Shown one piece after another: positions 16,177 through 24,330 of a stretch of DNA of 64,000 nt. Made by a program: the position numbers and the translations under genes. The first letter of the stretch is position 1, and each line of letters starts with the position of its first letter. The stretch covers positions 2,728,001 through 2,792,000 of the forward strand of contig NZ_CP136865.1 in assembly GCF_045689245.1 (NCBI RefSeq), read 5' to 3'. This DNA is from Congregibacter brevis (GTDB taxonomy: Bacteria; Pseudomonadota; Gammaproteobacteria; Pseudomonadales; Halieaceae). The notes below the pieces were generated by a model. That model did not search any database. It was given only the letters and a program-made list of their open reading frames with translations, and was not told the origin of the DNA.

Positions 16177-17070
16177 CTACTGGTAATCGGGCTCTTCCCA
16201 CCAGGGGAAGAAATCCGGCATATCTGTAGAAACCGCATTGGGGTATTGCGGCGCACGTTTTTCCAAGAAACTACTCACCCCCTCCGCGGCATCAGTAGAC
16301 TTGGATCGACTGAAAACGCCTCTACTATCGATTTGATGAGCAGCCATAGGATGATCGGCCGACGGCAAACGCCAGAGCATATGTCGCGTCAGGGCCACCG
16401 ACACTGGCGCTGTGTTTTCGATAATCTCCATCGCGAGCTCTCGCGCCGCTTGTAAAAGTTCGTCGGCCGGATGAATCGAACGTACAAGCCCACCTGCAAG
16501 CGCTTCCCCCGCTGTAAAAACCCGACCCGTCATGCACCACTCAAGGGCCTGGGCACGACCCACGATCTGCGGTAAGAACCACGCGCTGGCCGACTCGGGC
16601 ACAATGCCTCTTCGGGCGAACACATAGCCAAACTTGGCCTTCTCACTCGCGAGGCGAATGTCCATAGCAACAATCATGGAAGCCCCAGCACCAACACAAG
16701 CTCCATTGATTGCAGCAATCACCGGCTTTTTGCACTGATACAAGCGCAAGGTGATGAATCCGCCCCCGTCACGAACAGATTCATGACTGTAGTCAGTAGT
16801 TCCATCCTCCCGCTTTGGAATCTCGTCGGCCGCAAAGGGGCTGGAATCGCCCGTAGGTGTCAGGTCAGCGCCGGCGCAAAAACCTTTGCCTGCGCCAGTG
16901 ACGATAACAGCTCTAACGTCGTCGTCTGTATCTACCAGATCCAAAGCCTCAACGAACTCTCGGAACATGAGCGGCGTCATTGCATTGAGCTTGTCCGGCC
17001 GATTCAGCGTGATTGTGGCGACACCGCTGTCGACCTCATAATTAAGACAATCAAACTCTTTGGCTCTCAA
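16177..17070 (-). CDS. Crotonase-family enoyl-CoA hydratase (3 of 3)
   Basis: A 297-residue protein; I start it at TTG 17070, which follows GGGGAGAG at good spacing, since the first ATG is well inside the conserved region and the upstream frame is not homologous. It has GKGFCAGADL and NGACVGAGASMIVAMD. Both canonical catalytic glutamates are absent at their usual places (GAGASM, FGYVFARRG), but GIVPES carries a nearby Glu. The RRGIVPESASAWFLP block marks a distinct crotonase subgroup. It lies 117 bases upstream of the phosphotransferase on the same strand. Confidence 0.85.
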   Translation of the reverse strand: MRAKEFDCLNYEVDSGVATITLNRPDKLNAMTPLMFREFVEALDLVDTDDDVRAVIVTGAGKGFCAGADLTPTGDSSPFAADEIPKREDGTTDYSHESVRDGGGFITLRLYQCKKPVIAAINGACVGAGASMIVAMDIRLASEKAKFGYVFARRGIVPESASAWFLPQIVGRAQALEWCMTGRVFTAGEALAGGLVRSIHPADELLQAARELAMEIIENTAPVSVALTRHMLWRLPSADHPMAAHQIDSRGVFSRSKSTDAAEGVSSFLEKRAPQYPNAVSTDMPDFFPWWEEPDYQ

Positions 17071-17292
17071 AGGGCTCTCCCCATAAATTGGCTCGTGCGA
17101 TCGCCGCAAATTATGTGATGTTGTAATACATAAACGCAAGGAGCGCTGTTTATGACGCTAACAGGACCTTAGCGCTAAACATAAGCTGTATTGACGCGTA
17201 AGCTGAAGCGAGCGTAGGAAGCTCCTTAGAACAACGAGGCCTCACCTGCGATGCTTCGGGCCACTAGGCTCCAGTCAAACCAACGAGGAAGC

Positions 17293-17321
17293 AAAAAAAA
17301 GGGCCCCAACGGGGCCCTTTT
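17293..17321 (-). terminator. Terminator of tRNA-Ser
   Basis: A 7-bp GC stem, gggcccc / ggggccc with a 3-base loop, begins 6 bases after the tRNA 3' end and runs into T8 on the minus strand. Four T residues on the plus side could give weaker activity in the other direction. Confidence 0.88.
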
Positions 17322-17326
17322 GTGCT

Positions 17327-17414
17327 TGGCGGAGAAGGAGGGATTCGAACCCTCGAACGGTTGCCCGTTACACACTTTCCAGGCGTGCGCCTTCGACCAC
17401 TCGGCCACCTCTCC
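17327..17414 (-). tRNA. tRNA-Ser (GGA)
   Basis: An 88-base class II tRNA including an encoded CCA end. The acceptor stem GGAGAGG pairs with CTTCTCC (one G-U), the anticodon loop CTGGAAA contains GGA, and there is a long variable arm (gtaacgggcaaccgt) as required for tRNA-Ser, followed by the TTCGAATCC T loop. A TATTAT -10 element lies at 17427-17432 (minus strand) before a GC-rich discriminator. GGA reads UCC and UCU codons. Confidence 0.96.
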
Positions 17415-17519
17415 GTAAGGGCGCGGATAATACAGAAAGCTGCAACTGCGCGCCAGACACTCTGTCGATTAATCCTTGGGCATAGTATCGTTCTCCCTCG
17501 ATATTCATAGGCAGGTCTC

Positions 17520-19070
17520 ATGCTCAATCACCCTACTTTCGCGACACTCTCCGCTTTTGGCCTGAGCTCTGCGCTCCTTGTTGCGTCTATACAGAGTCAC
17601 GGGGCCGCCGAAGACACTCAGCAACTCCAAGCCGCAGTGACCGGACACATAGCGGCGCATGGTGGAACGATTCTTTCGGACTTCCGTGAATTACTGAGCA
17701 TGCCGAACGTCTCTACGTCGCTGCCGGATATGCAGAAAAATGCGGCATGGATTGCTGATTACATTGGCGAGCGCGGTTTTAACTCAAAGACAGTCAGCGC
17801 TGGCGGGGCACCTTACATCCTTGCTGAGCGAAGCACGCCAGGGGCCACAAAGACCGTTTTAATCTACGCACACTTTGATGGGCAGCCAGTGGAACCCGCA
17901 GACTGGAAGACGCCGCCCTTTGAGCCCACACTAAAAAACGGCGAGAACACTCTGGACTGGGAAACAGCGCAAAAACAGTCTATTGATCCTGAATGGCGTG
18001 TATACGCCCGCTCCGCAGGAGATGACAAGGCGCCCGTTATAGCGCTCATGCACGCCATCGACGCCATGGACGACGCGGGCCTTGATGCCAGCGTTAACAT
18101 CAAACTCATACTCGATGGTGAAGAGGAGTTTGGCAGTCCCACCGTAGAACAGATCCTCAAAGAGCACGCCGATTACTTGAGCGCGGACGTACTCCTCTTC
18201 TGCGACGGCCCTATGCACCAAAGCGGTTTACGCCAGCTGGTTTTCGGCGTTCGCGGCGACATTGGCGTTAACCTGACACTCTACGGCCCCTCACGCCCAC
18301 TGCACTCAGGCCACTATGGCAATTGGGCGCCCCACCCCACCGATGCACTTATGCGCCTGCTAGCCACCATGAAAGATATGGACGGCAATATTCAGGTCGC
18401 GGGCTATTTAGATCAGGTCACGCCCATCAGCGAAGCTGAGCAAGTTGCCATTGCTGCAATTCCTTCTGTCGACGCGCAGCTGCAAGATGCGCTTTCGCTG
18501 GGACGAGTCGAAGGCGCGGGTGAGCGGATAGAGATGACCATAATGAGGCCTGCCATCAATATCGTGGGTTTTCAGGCAGGTGGTGTGGATGATCAAGCGC
18601 GTAACATTATCTTGTCCAAGGCTCGTGCCTCACTGGACCTGCGCTTGGTGCCCGTCCAAACCATCGACCATGTTAAGCAAACCATCGAAGCGCACTTCAA
18701 AAATCAGGGTTTTTATGTCACGAACAACGAACCCAGCGAAGAGATACTTCGAAACAACCCGGGGGTGATAAAAGTCGATTGGACAGGCGGGTATCCCGCG
18801 TATCGAAGTGACCTCAATGGAGAGGCCGCCAACAAGCTAACGGCGATCCTCACGGAATACGATGGCAAAACGCCCCTACTCTCTCCGACACTCGGGGGCA
18901 GCTTGCCAATCCATTTGTTTGATCAAGAACTTGATATGCCCATCGTGTTGTTACCGATTGCCAACCACGACAACAACCAGCACGGACGTGACGAGAACAT
19001 GCGTCTCGGGAATCTACTCTCAGCCATTGGTGTTTATGCAGCAGTCCTACAGGAGTTTGGACGCGACTAA
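17520..19070 (+). CDS. Exported M20-family metallopeptidase
   Basis: A 516-residue dinuclear zinc peptidase with an N-terminal signal peptide (ALLVASIQSHGAA region). Metal and catalytic features: IYAHFDGQP (His and catalytic Asp), SAGDDKAP (bridging Asp), DGEEEFGS (general-base Glu and metal Glu), FCDGP (Asp), and ANHDNNQHGRDEN near the end (last His). A dimerisation domain is inserted at about 230-380 with HSGHYGNWAPHP. The layout matches exported M20 dipeptidases; the substrate is probably a small peptide. It is monocistronic, just downstream of (and divergent from) tRNA-Ser. Confidence 0.92.
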   Translation: MLNHPTFATLSAFGLSSALLVASIQSHGAAEDTQQLQAAVTGHIAAHGGTILSDFRELLSMPNVSTSLPDMQKNAAWIADYIGERGFNSKTVSAGGAPYILAERSTPGATKTVLIYAHFDGQPVEPADWKTPPFEPTLKNGENTLDWETAQKQSIDPEWRVYARSAGDDKAPVIALMHAIDAMDDAGLDASVNIKLILDGEEEFGSPTVEQILKEHADYLSADVLLFCDGPMHQSGLRQLVFGVRGDIGVNLTLYGPSRPLHSGHYGNWAPHPTDALMRLLATMKDMDGNIQVAGYLDQVTPISEAEQVAIAAIPSVDAQLQDALSLGRVEGAGERIEMTIMRPAINIVGFQAGGVDDQARNIILSKARASLDLRLVPVQTIDHVKQTIEAHFKNQGFYVTNNEPSEEILRNNPGVIKVDWTGGYPAYRSDLNGEAANKLTAILTEYDGKTPLLSPTLGGSLPIHLFDQELDMPIVLLPIANHDNNQHGRDENMRLGNLLSAIGVYAAVLQEFGRD

Positions 19071-19081
19071 GCACGGGCCTG

Positions 19082-19861
19082 TTAGTTGGTCTTTTCCATT
19101 GTTTTTCGGGACATCCACAAGACGCCTTTTCGGGGCACAAACGGCAATAAGCCCTTTAGGAATACGCTTATCTTTGGATCGTTAATCGCTAACAGCTCAC
19201 CTTTTTCCATGGCGCGGTAACCGCACTCGGCTACTGAGCGAGCATCCGCGCCAAGCTCAAACCCCTTGATGCCACCCAAATCGGCAACCTCCTGGAACTC
19301 AGTAGCAACAGGGCCGGGGCACAGTACCGTCACGGTCACGCCCGTGCCTTCCAGCTCATTAGCCATGGCTTGCGAAAACGAATTCACATAGGCCTTACTC
19401 GCGTAATACACGGCCTGCAGAGGGCCGGGAAGAAAGCCCGCGGTGGACCCGACATTTAGAATCTTGCCCTCGCCACGTTCTACCATGCCTTGGGCAAAGT
19501 AATAACTCAGTTCCGTTAACGCCACCATGTTGAGCTGCATCATGCGCTGATCGCGCTCGAGGCCGCTCTGATGGAACTTGCCGTGGCCGCCAAAGCCCGC
19601 GTTATTGATCAGCATATCGACACTGACGCCTAGTGCGTCTACATCTGCCATGAGTTCCTCGGCAGCACCCGGCTTAGCAAGGTCCGTAGCAATTACCTGT
19701 ACTTTTACGCCATGCTCAGCTCTGAGGTCTTCGGCGATTTCTTCAAGACGTTCCTTACGCCGTGCGACGAGAATCAAGTCACCGCCGTTCTCGGCGTGAA
19801 CCTTCGCTAACTCTTCGCCGATGCCGGCAGAGGCGCCGGTAACTAGTGCTGTGTTTGTCAT
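19082..19861 (-). CDS. DltE-like short-chain dehydrogenase
   Basis: A 259-residue SDR: TGASAGIGEE cofactor motif at about 8-17, ARRKERLEE (NADP-preferring Arg pair), NNAGFGGHG, catalytic Ser in NVGSTAGFLPGP, and the YYASKAY catalytic Tyr and Lys. PGPVATEF follows, as in the DltE/YqjQ-like group of SDRs of uncertain substrate. A basic, hydrophobic tail (FLKGLLPFVPRKG) could touch the membrane. It converges with the M20 peptidase gene with an 11-base gap. Confidence 0.85.
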   Translation of the reverse strand: MTNTALVTGASAGIGEELAKVHAENGGDLILVARRKERLEEIAEDLRAEHGVKVQVIATDLAKPGAAEELMADVDALGVSVDMLINNAGFGGHGKFHQSGLERDQRMMQLNMVALTELSYYFAQGMVERGEGKILNVGSTAGFLPGPLQAVYYASKAYVNSFSQAMANELEGTGVTVTVLCPGPVATEFQEVADLGGIKGFELGADARSVAECGYRAMEKGELLAINDPKISVFLKGLLPFVPRKGVLWMSRKTMEKTN

Positions 19862-19936
19862 TTCGATTTCCTAGTATGTTCCAGCTACTGAAGGATTACT
19901 CAATTACTTTTTACGCAGTGCCTGACTGAAAAATGG

Positions 19937-20659
19937 CTAATGGAACTCAGCCTCTCTCTTTCGAATACTCGCCAGCGCATCTTCTACTGCTTCTTCGTAC
20001 AAGATTGAGGTCTCATGCAAATTGTTGCGAAGCATCAAGTTCGTCACCAGCGCGCCGAGCGCTTCTTCATCCGACGCCATAGACTCAATGTCTACTCCAA
20101 CGAGTTTTCGGGAGCTACTGTTGAGACGCCGATCGTATTCGGTAGTGGTGTATTTTGCGAGTGTAATGCTAGCGTTCAGGAATGGACCCGACCAGAAGTC
20201 GAGAGTGAGCGCAGCAAGCTGGCTGAAACTCTGCACCTCTATGAGCGCTGAACGGACCTCAGTAGAATCAAGAAGATCAAGTCCACCTGTAGACACCATC
20301 TCCTCAAAGCTATTGGGTACGGGGCTAAGCCATCGCAAATCTGTCGTGGCGCCTAAAACAGCGATAGCAACGTCATCCGAAAGAGCAACCTGCGCTTTTA
20401 AAGCGTCCACACCGGATTTAATCACCAGAGCACTTTCGTAGTACGTTGCTTTTGATCGGGCCACGTCTTCTGAAAGTACTTCAAGATCAACTTCCAGTCT
20501 GGCAAGGAGTCGCTCCAGGTCCTGAAGTTTGCCCTGCTCATCATTCCAGTTAGCAACTTGGATACCGATGAAAACGCCGACTACAACAATAAAGAAGTCG
20601 AGAAAGACAGCGAACCAATTCTGGTCTTGAACATGTCTTGTTACGCTACGAAGCAACAT
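19937..20659 (-). CDS. Single-pass membrane protein, NWN family (paralogue A)
   Basis: A 240-residue protein starting at MLLRSVTRHVQDQNWFAV; the frame continues upstream into queF, but the paralogues show this start. A short basic amphipathic N-terminus is followed by one TM helix (FLDFFIVVVGVFIGIQV), then ANWNDE and a long helical region with coiled-coil character. The TM-xNWN layout is reminiscent of DUF6090 proteins of Bacteroidota. Function unknown. Three relatives occur at 29204-29959, 30847-31557 and 35016-35787. Its gene lies just after queF on the same strand but has a weak link to it. Confidence 0.8.
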   Translation of the reverse strand: MLLRSVTRHVQDQNWFAVFLDFFIVVVGVFIGIQVANWNDEQGKLQDLERLLARLEVDLEVLSEDVARSKATYYESALVIKSGVDALKAQVALSDDVAIAVLGATTDLRWLSPVPNSFEEMVSTGGLDLLDSTEVRSALIEVQSFSQLAALTLDFWSGPFLNASITLAKYTTTEYDRRLNSSSRKLVGVDIESMASDEEALGALVTNLMLRNNLHETSILYEEAVEDALASIRKREAEFH

Positions 20660-20724
20660 TGACGTTCTCTCGGGTTTTGTCGGCAAGGCTTGCGCAGAAT
20701 AGCTCTTCGCAATGACAGGACGAC

Positions 20725-21546
20725 TTACTGACGATTGAGTCGATAGCGAGGCGCTGGCGCGTCTACAGAACATCGCCAAGGGCAGATATCCAGGCCGCCG
20801 CGTCGTGTGTACAGTGCGTGCACCGACAAAAAGTCGGGCTGCAACTGATTCCACAAATCCGTGTAAATACGCTCAACACACTGCTCGTGGAATTCCTGAT
20901 GATTTCTATAGGCCAACAGGTAGCGCAGCAGGCCTTCTTGATCCGGTGAGACTCCACGCGTCTCGACAATCACCGTAGCCCAGTCAGGCTGAGCAGTAAC
21001 CGGGCAAAGGGAACGCATAAGGTGCGTATAAAGCTGCGCGTCACCGGGTACCGGTGTCAGCATCGCCGCCTCAGCCATATCTGGCACAACAACTTCTAGT
21101 CGATCCAGACTAGTGCCCATCAACGCCTCACCATGAAAACTTGGATCTTGAGGCTCGCTAAGTGTGAGTGACACCGATGCGCCCGCTACTTCGGACAAAT
21201 CACGCTTGATGGCCTCTCGTGCAGCTTCATCACTGGCAAATCTGTGGCTATTGAGAGAATTGAGATACAACTTGAAAGACTTGGACTCGATGATATTGGC
21301 AGACACTGACGGGACGCAGAAAGTCCCCACAAAGGCTCTGGGCATGCCAGAAGCACTCAGCCAACTGAGCTCATAGGCATGCCACACATCTTCGCCAAAG
21401 CCGTGAAAGCGCCGTTCAGGCAAGCTTGCTCTTGCGTTGGACCGCGGCACGGGAAACAACAGCGATGGATCGTAATGCTGGCTACCCGCAACCTGTTGAC
21501 CTAACAGCGGCCCCTTGTCGTGCACGGTTGGCGTATCAGCGCTCAC
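20725..21546 (-). CDS. queF: NADPH-dependent 7-cyano-7-deazaguanine reductase
   Basis: A 273-residue type II (long, bimodular) QueF. It reduces preQ0 to preQ1 in queuosine biosynthesis. The NADPH-binding motif ESKSFKLY is at 87-94. The catalytic Cys181 lies in SLCPVTAQPDWA, with Asp188, and the substrate-binding Glu221 in FHEQCVERI. Length equals that of the E. coli enzyme class. The ABC exporter genes end 6 bases upstream on the same strand, so transcription may run on from them, but no functional link is known. Confidence 0.96.
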   Translation of the reverse strand: MSADTPTVHDKGPLLGQQVAGSQHYDPSLLFPVPRSNARASLPERRFHGFGEDVWHAYELSWLSASGMPRAFVGTFCVPSVSANIIESKSFKLYLNSLNSHRFASDEAAREAIKRDLSEVAGASVSLTLSEPQDPSFHGEALMGTSLDRLEVVVPDMAEAAMLTPVPGDAQLYTHLMRSLCPVTAQPDWATVIVETRGVSPDQEGLLRYLLAYRNHQEFHEQCVERIYTDLWNQLQPDFLSVHALYTRRGGLDICPWRCSVDAPAPRYRLNRQ

Positions 21547-21552
21547 AGGTGT

Positions 21553-22326
21553 TTACTGACGCAGCCGCGTACCGCTGTTGAGTAGGTACATACTGTAAGT
21601 AAACGCCGCGACGGTGAAGCCTCCCAGCATTGCAAAGGCAAAACCAACGCTCACATCAGCCACCCCTAATACCCCATAGCGGAAGGCATTGACGACATAC
21701 ACCAAAGGATTGAGTTTTGACACGGCCGCCCAGAAATCCGGCAACAGATCCAAGGAGTAAAAAACGCCGCCCAAGTAGATCAACGGTGTCAGTACGAAGG
21801 TGGGAATAATTGAAATGTCATCAAAGCTATTTGCGAAAACCGCATTGATAAAACCCGCCAGGGCGAACAACAAGGACGTGAGCACCACACCGGCGACTAC
21901 CACACCAAAATTATGAATCGGCAGACTGGTAAAGAACATGGATACCGTCGTAACGATCGTCGCTACCAACAATCCTCTGATCACGCCCCCACTCACAAAG
22001 CCGAGCAAAATCACATAATTCGGCGTTGGCGATACAAGGAGTTCTTCGACGCTGTGGTTAAACTTGGCGCCGAAAAACGAAGACACCACATTGGAGTAAG
22101 AGTTGGTCACGATAGCCATCATGATAAGGCCCGGCACAACGAACTCCATGTAGCTAAAGCCACCCATCTCGCCAATACGCGATCCGATAAGCGATCCGAA
22201 GATCACGAAATACAGACTCATGGTGATCGCCGATGGCAATAAAGTCTGGGGCCATATACGAATAAAGCGACGAACCTCCTTGCGAAGAATCGTTCTGAAG
22301 GCAATCATCTTTTCTTGAGTATTCAT
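21553..22326 (-). CDS. ABC-2 type transporter permease
   Basis: A 257-residue integral membrane protein with about six TM helices and the ABC-2 signature region (YLGGVFYSLDLLPDFW, NPLVYVVNAFRYG). It resembles YadH of E. coli. It pairs with the ATPase encoded just upstream, with a 4-base ATGA overlap indicating translational coupling. The pair forms an exporter; the substrate (lipid, polysaccharide or drug-like) cannot be told from sequence. Confidence 0.92.
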   Translation of the reverse strand: MNTQEKMIAFRTILRKEVRRFIRIWPQTLLPSAITMSLYFVIFGSLIGSRIGEMGGFSYMEFVVPGLIMMAIVTNSYSNVVSSFFGAKFNHSVEELLVSPTPNYVILLGFVSGGVIRGLLVATIVTTVSMFFTSLPIHNFGVVVAGVVLTSLLFALAGFINAVFANSFDDISIIPTFVLTPLIYLGGVFYSLDLLPDFWAAVSKLNPLVYVVNAFRYGVLGVADVSVGFAFAMLGGFTVAAFTYSMYLLNSGTRLRQ

Positions 22327-23261
22327 GCTGCGTCCTCCAGAAGATTCACAAACATTTCTTCGAGGCGGTTCGCACGGTTACGCAGGCTGGTTACATTGAC
22401 CTTTGCTTTATCCAGCGCTGCGAATACATCGTTCAAGTGCTGGCCTTTCTCGACTTCGATTTCAAGGGTGTGATCATCAACCCGGCGGAACTCGAAATTC
22501 TCGATAGCCAGGTCACCCGGCAGCACATCAGCGCTATCTACAATGAACACCTCTCGCTGCAATCGCCGCAGCAGGTCTTTTATAGAGGTGTTTTCCACGA
22601 TGGAACCGTGATTAATGATGGCGATATTGCGGCACAAGGCCTCGGCCTCTTCCAGATAGTGCGTAGTGAGAATAATCGTCGTACCGTTGGCATTAAGCTT
22701 TTGAAGAAACTCCCACATCCCGCGGCGCATCTCGATATCGACGCCCGCCGTAGGCTCATCAAGAATCAGGAGTTTGGGTTCATGCACAAGAGCGCGAGCA
22801 ATCATTAGTCGTCGCTTCATACCGCCGGACAACATACGACCCGACACGTCTTTTTTATCCCAGAGGCCCAGCTCTCTCAGATATTTCTCCGCCCGCTCGC
22901 AAGCCAGAGCACGCGGCAGACCGTAGAACCCCGCCTGGTTCGTGACGATGTCAAACACCTTCTCGAACATGTTGAAGTTAAATTCCTGCGGCACGATGCC
23001 AATGAATTTTTTTGCAGCTGGGAAATCCGCGTCAATATCGACTCCGTGTACGGCGACTTGCCCCGCAGTTTTACTCACTAATGAGCAAACAATACCGATG
23101 GTCGTGGATTTACCAGCACCATTGGGACCCAACAATGCAAAGAAGTCGCCCTGCTCTACCTCAAGGCTAATACCTTTGAGCGCCTGAAAACCGTTGTCGT
23201 AGGATTTTTCAAGGTTATCGATTTTTAGTGCTGGCGTGCTCCCAGCGATGGACTCTGGCAT
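22323..23261 (-). CDS. ABC exporter ATP-binding protein
   Basis: A 312-residue ATPase like E. coli YadG: Walker A GPNGAGKST, Q-loop VPQEFNF, signature LSGGMKRRL, Walker B LLILDEPTAGVD and H-loop TTHYLEEAE. After the nucleotide-binding domain (about 10-230) a roughly 80-residue C-terminal extension is found, as in ABC-2 ATPases. It is the first gene of a two-gene unit with the permease. Confidence 0.93.
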   Translation of the reverse strand: MPESIAGSTPALKIDNLEKSYDNGFQALKGISLEVEQGDFFALLGPNGAGKSTTIGIVCSLVSKTAGQVAVHGVDIDADFPAAKKFIGIVPQEFNFNMFEKVFDIVTNQAGFYGLPRALACERAEKYLRELGLWDKKDVSGRMLSGGMKRRLMIARALVHEPKLLILDEPTAGVDIEMRRGMWEFLQKLNANGTTIILTTHYLEEAEALCRNIAIINHGSIVENTSIKDLLRRLQREVFIVDSADVLPGDLAIENFEFRRVDDHTLEIEVEKGQHLNDVFAALDKAKVNVTSLRNRANRLEEMFVNLLEDAA

Positions 23262-23442
23262 CCTGCCCTCGTTAATCTGATCAATATGATGCGGTCGGTG
23301 GAACGGATTCAGGAGCAGACTGCTACGATCAACACTCGATGATCGATGTCGTGCTACTACGCTGCCGCACCGGCGCGGTTTTTAGAGCGCGGCCAATGTC
23401 GGTCTCCCATTGTAAACGCAACGAGCCTAGCGAGAAACGAAA

Positions 23443-23823
23443 ATGAACGATACGGACTTCCATGCCGAGCAAATGGCGCTCTTTGAGTCCTTTAATCAGC
23501 GACTGCAGGACTATGCGGCCTCTCCCGATGGAGCAACCCTCGTCGAGCTTGCGCAGCAGTTTGATGTGCTGGCAGCGAATACGAGCCAGGTAATGGACGA
23601 AGGTCCCGGACTGATCTATCGCTTGCTTACCATCGCACCGCAGTTTGCTCAGGAGTTTCCCCGAGACCTGCTGTGGTACCTCGGCCAGGAGTGCCTGCAT
23701 TTTATGCCAGATGACGAAATCAACCTGTTTGCTGAGTTAGATGATCAACGAAGAGCTGCAGATAGCAGTGGACAGGAATTTAGCTGGTCAGAAGCTCGTG
23801 CCGCGGCGAAAGCGCTGCAATAA
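23443..23823 (+). CDS. PA2817-like protein of unknown function
   Basis: A 126-residue acidic cytosolic protein, all helical in appearance. The block PRDLLWYLGQECLHFMPDDEI resembles the conserved core of the PA2817 family found across Pseudomonas and relatives, which has no known function (key residues: RDLLW, G, CLHFMPD-EI). It has its own short leader and is divergent from the ABC exporter genes. Attribution to PA2817 is from memory of the family and moderately sure. Confidence 0.7.
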   Translation: MNDTDFHAEQMALFESFNQRLQDYAASPDGATLVELAQQFDVLAANTSQVMDEGPGLIYRLLTIAPQFAQEFPRDLLWYLGQECLHFMPDDEINLFAELDDQRRAADSSGQEFSWSEARAAAKALQ

Positions 23824-23948
23824 GGCCTTTTTGGACAAAATTCAGCCAAAAAAGCGCCTAAAACCCATCTAAACAACCTCTATCAACCACGACACAAGCT
23901 CAAATCCTCTGAACGTCCATAAATGGCTCATCAAGAGGGCCTTTTTGC

Positions 23949-23977
23949 TTGACGATTATCAGCTCTCTCCATACAAT
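23949..23977 (+). promoter_or_regulatory. Sigma-70 promoter of the tRNA-Glu/tRNA-Gly unit
   Basis: TTGACG and TACAAT are separated by exactly 17 bases, followed by a GC-rich discriminator (gcgcgcc) typical of stringently controlled stable-RNA promoters. It starts about 20 bases before the tRNA-Glu 5' end region. Confidence 0.8.
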
Positions 23978-24003
23978 GCGCGCCTCCTGACGAGGAGCGT
24001 AAC

Positions 24004-24079
24004 GTCCCCTTCGTCTAGTGGCCTAGGACACCGCCCTTTCACGGCGGTAACAGGGGTTCGAACCCCCTAGGGGACGCCA
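24004..24079 (+). tRNA. tRNA-Glu (TTC)
   Basis: A 76-base cloverleaf with encoded CCA: acceptor stem GTCCCCT / AGGGGAC, anticodon loop CCTTTCAC containing TTC, and GGTTCGAACCC T arm. Reads GAA and GAG codons. It is probably co-transcribed with tRNA-Gly downstream. Confidence 0.97.
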
Positions 24080-24166
24080 TTTTCACCCTACCGCTTGTTC
24101 AGGTAGGATATCGTTAGGAACCGGGGATTCGTTCCCTTCTTGGCCGCAGTATGCGGAACAAGATTT

Positions 24167-24241
24167 GCGGGTGTAGCTCAGGGGTAGAGCATTTCGTTGC
24201 CAACGAAAATGTCGACAGTTCAAATCTGTTCACCCGCTCCA
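24167..24241 (+). tRNA. tRNA-Gly (GCC)
   Basis: A 75-base cloverleaf with encoded CCA: acceptor GCGGGTG / CACCCGC, anticodon stem TTTCG / CGAAA with loop TTGCCAA containing GCC, and GTTCAAATC T loop. It is followed 5 bases later by a strong terminator. Confidence 0.97.
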
Positions 24242-24246
24242 AATTC

Positions 24247-24278
24247 AAAAGACCAGTCTGCCGACTGGTCTTTTTTTT
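24247..24278 (+). terminator. Terminator of the tRNA-Glu/tRNA-Gly unit
   Basis: gaccagt / actggtc 7-bp stem with a 6-base loop, followed by T8 on the plus strand. An A4 run before the stem would extend pairing. Confidence 0.92.
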
Positions 24279-24330
24279 GCCTGCGCCATAGACTATTGCG
24301 GTCGCAAAGATGCTTTTTGCGATACCGGCG

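Noticed and set aside
17226..17527. Open frames over the tRNA-Ser gene
   Set aside because: They read through the tRNA and its terminator; the RNA gene explains the sequence fully.
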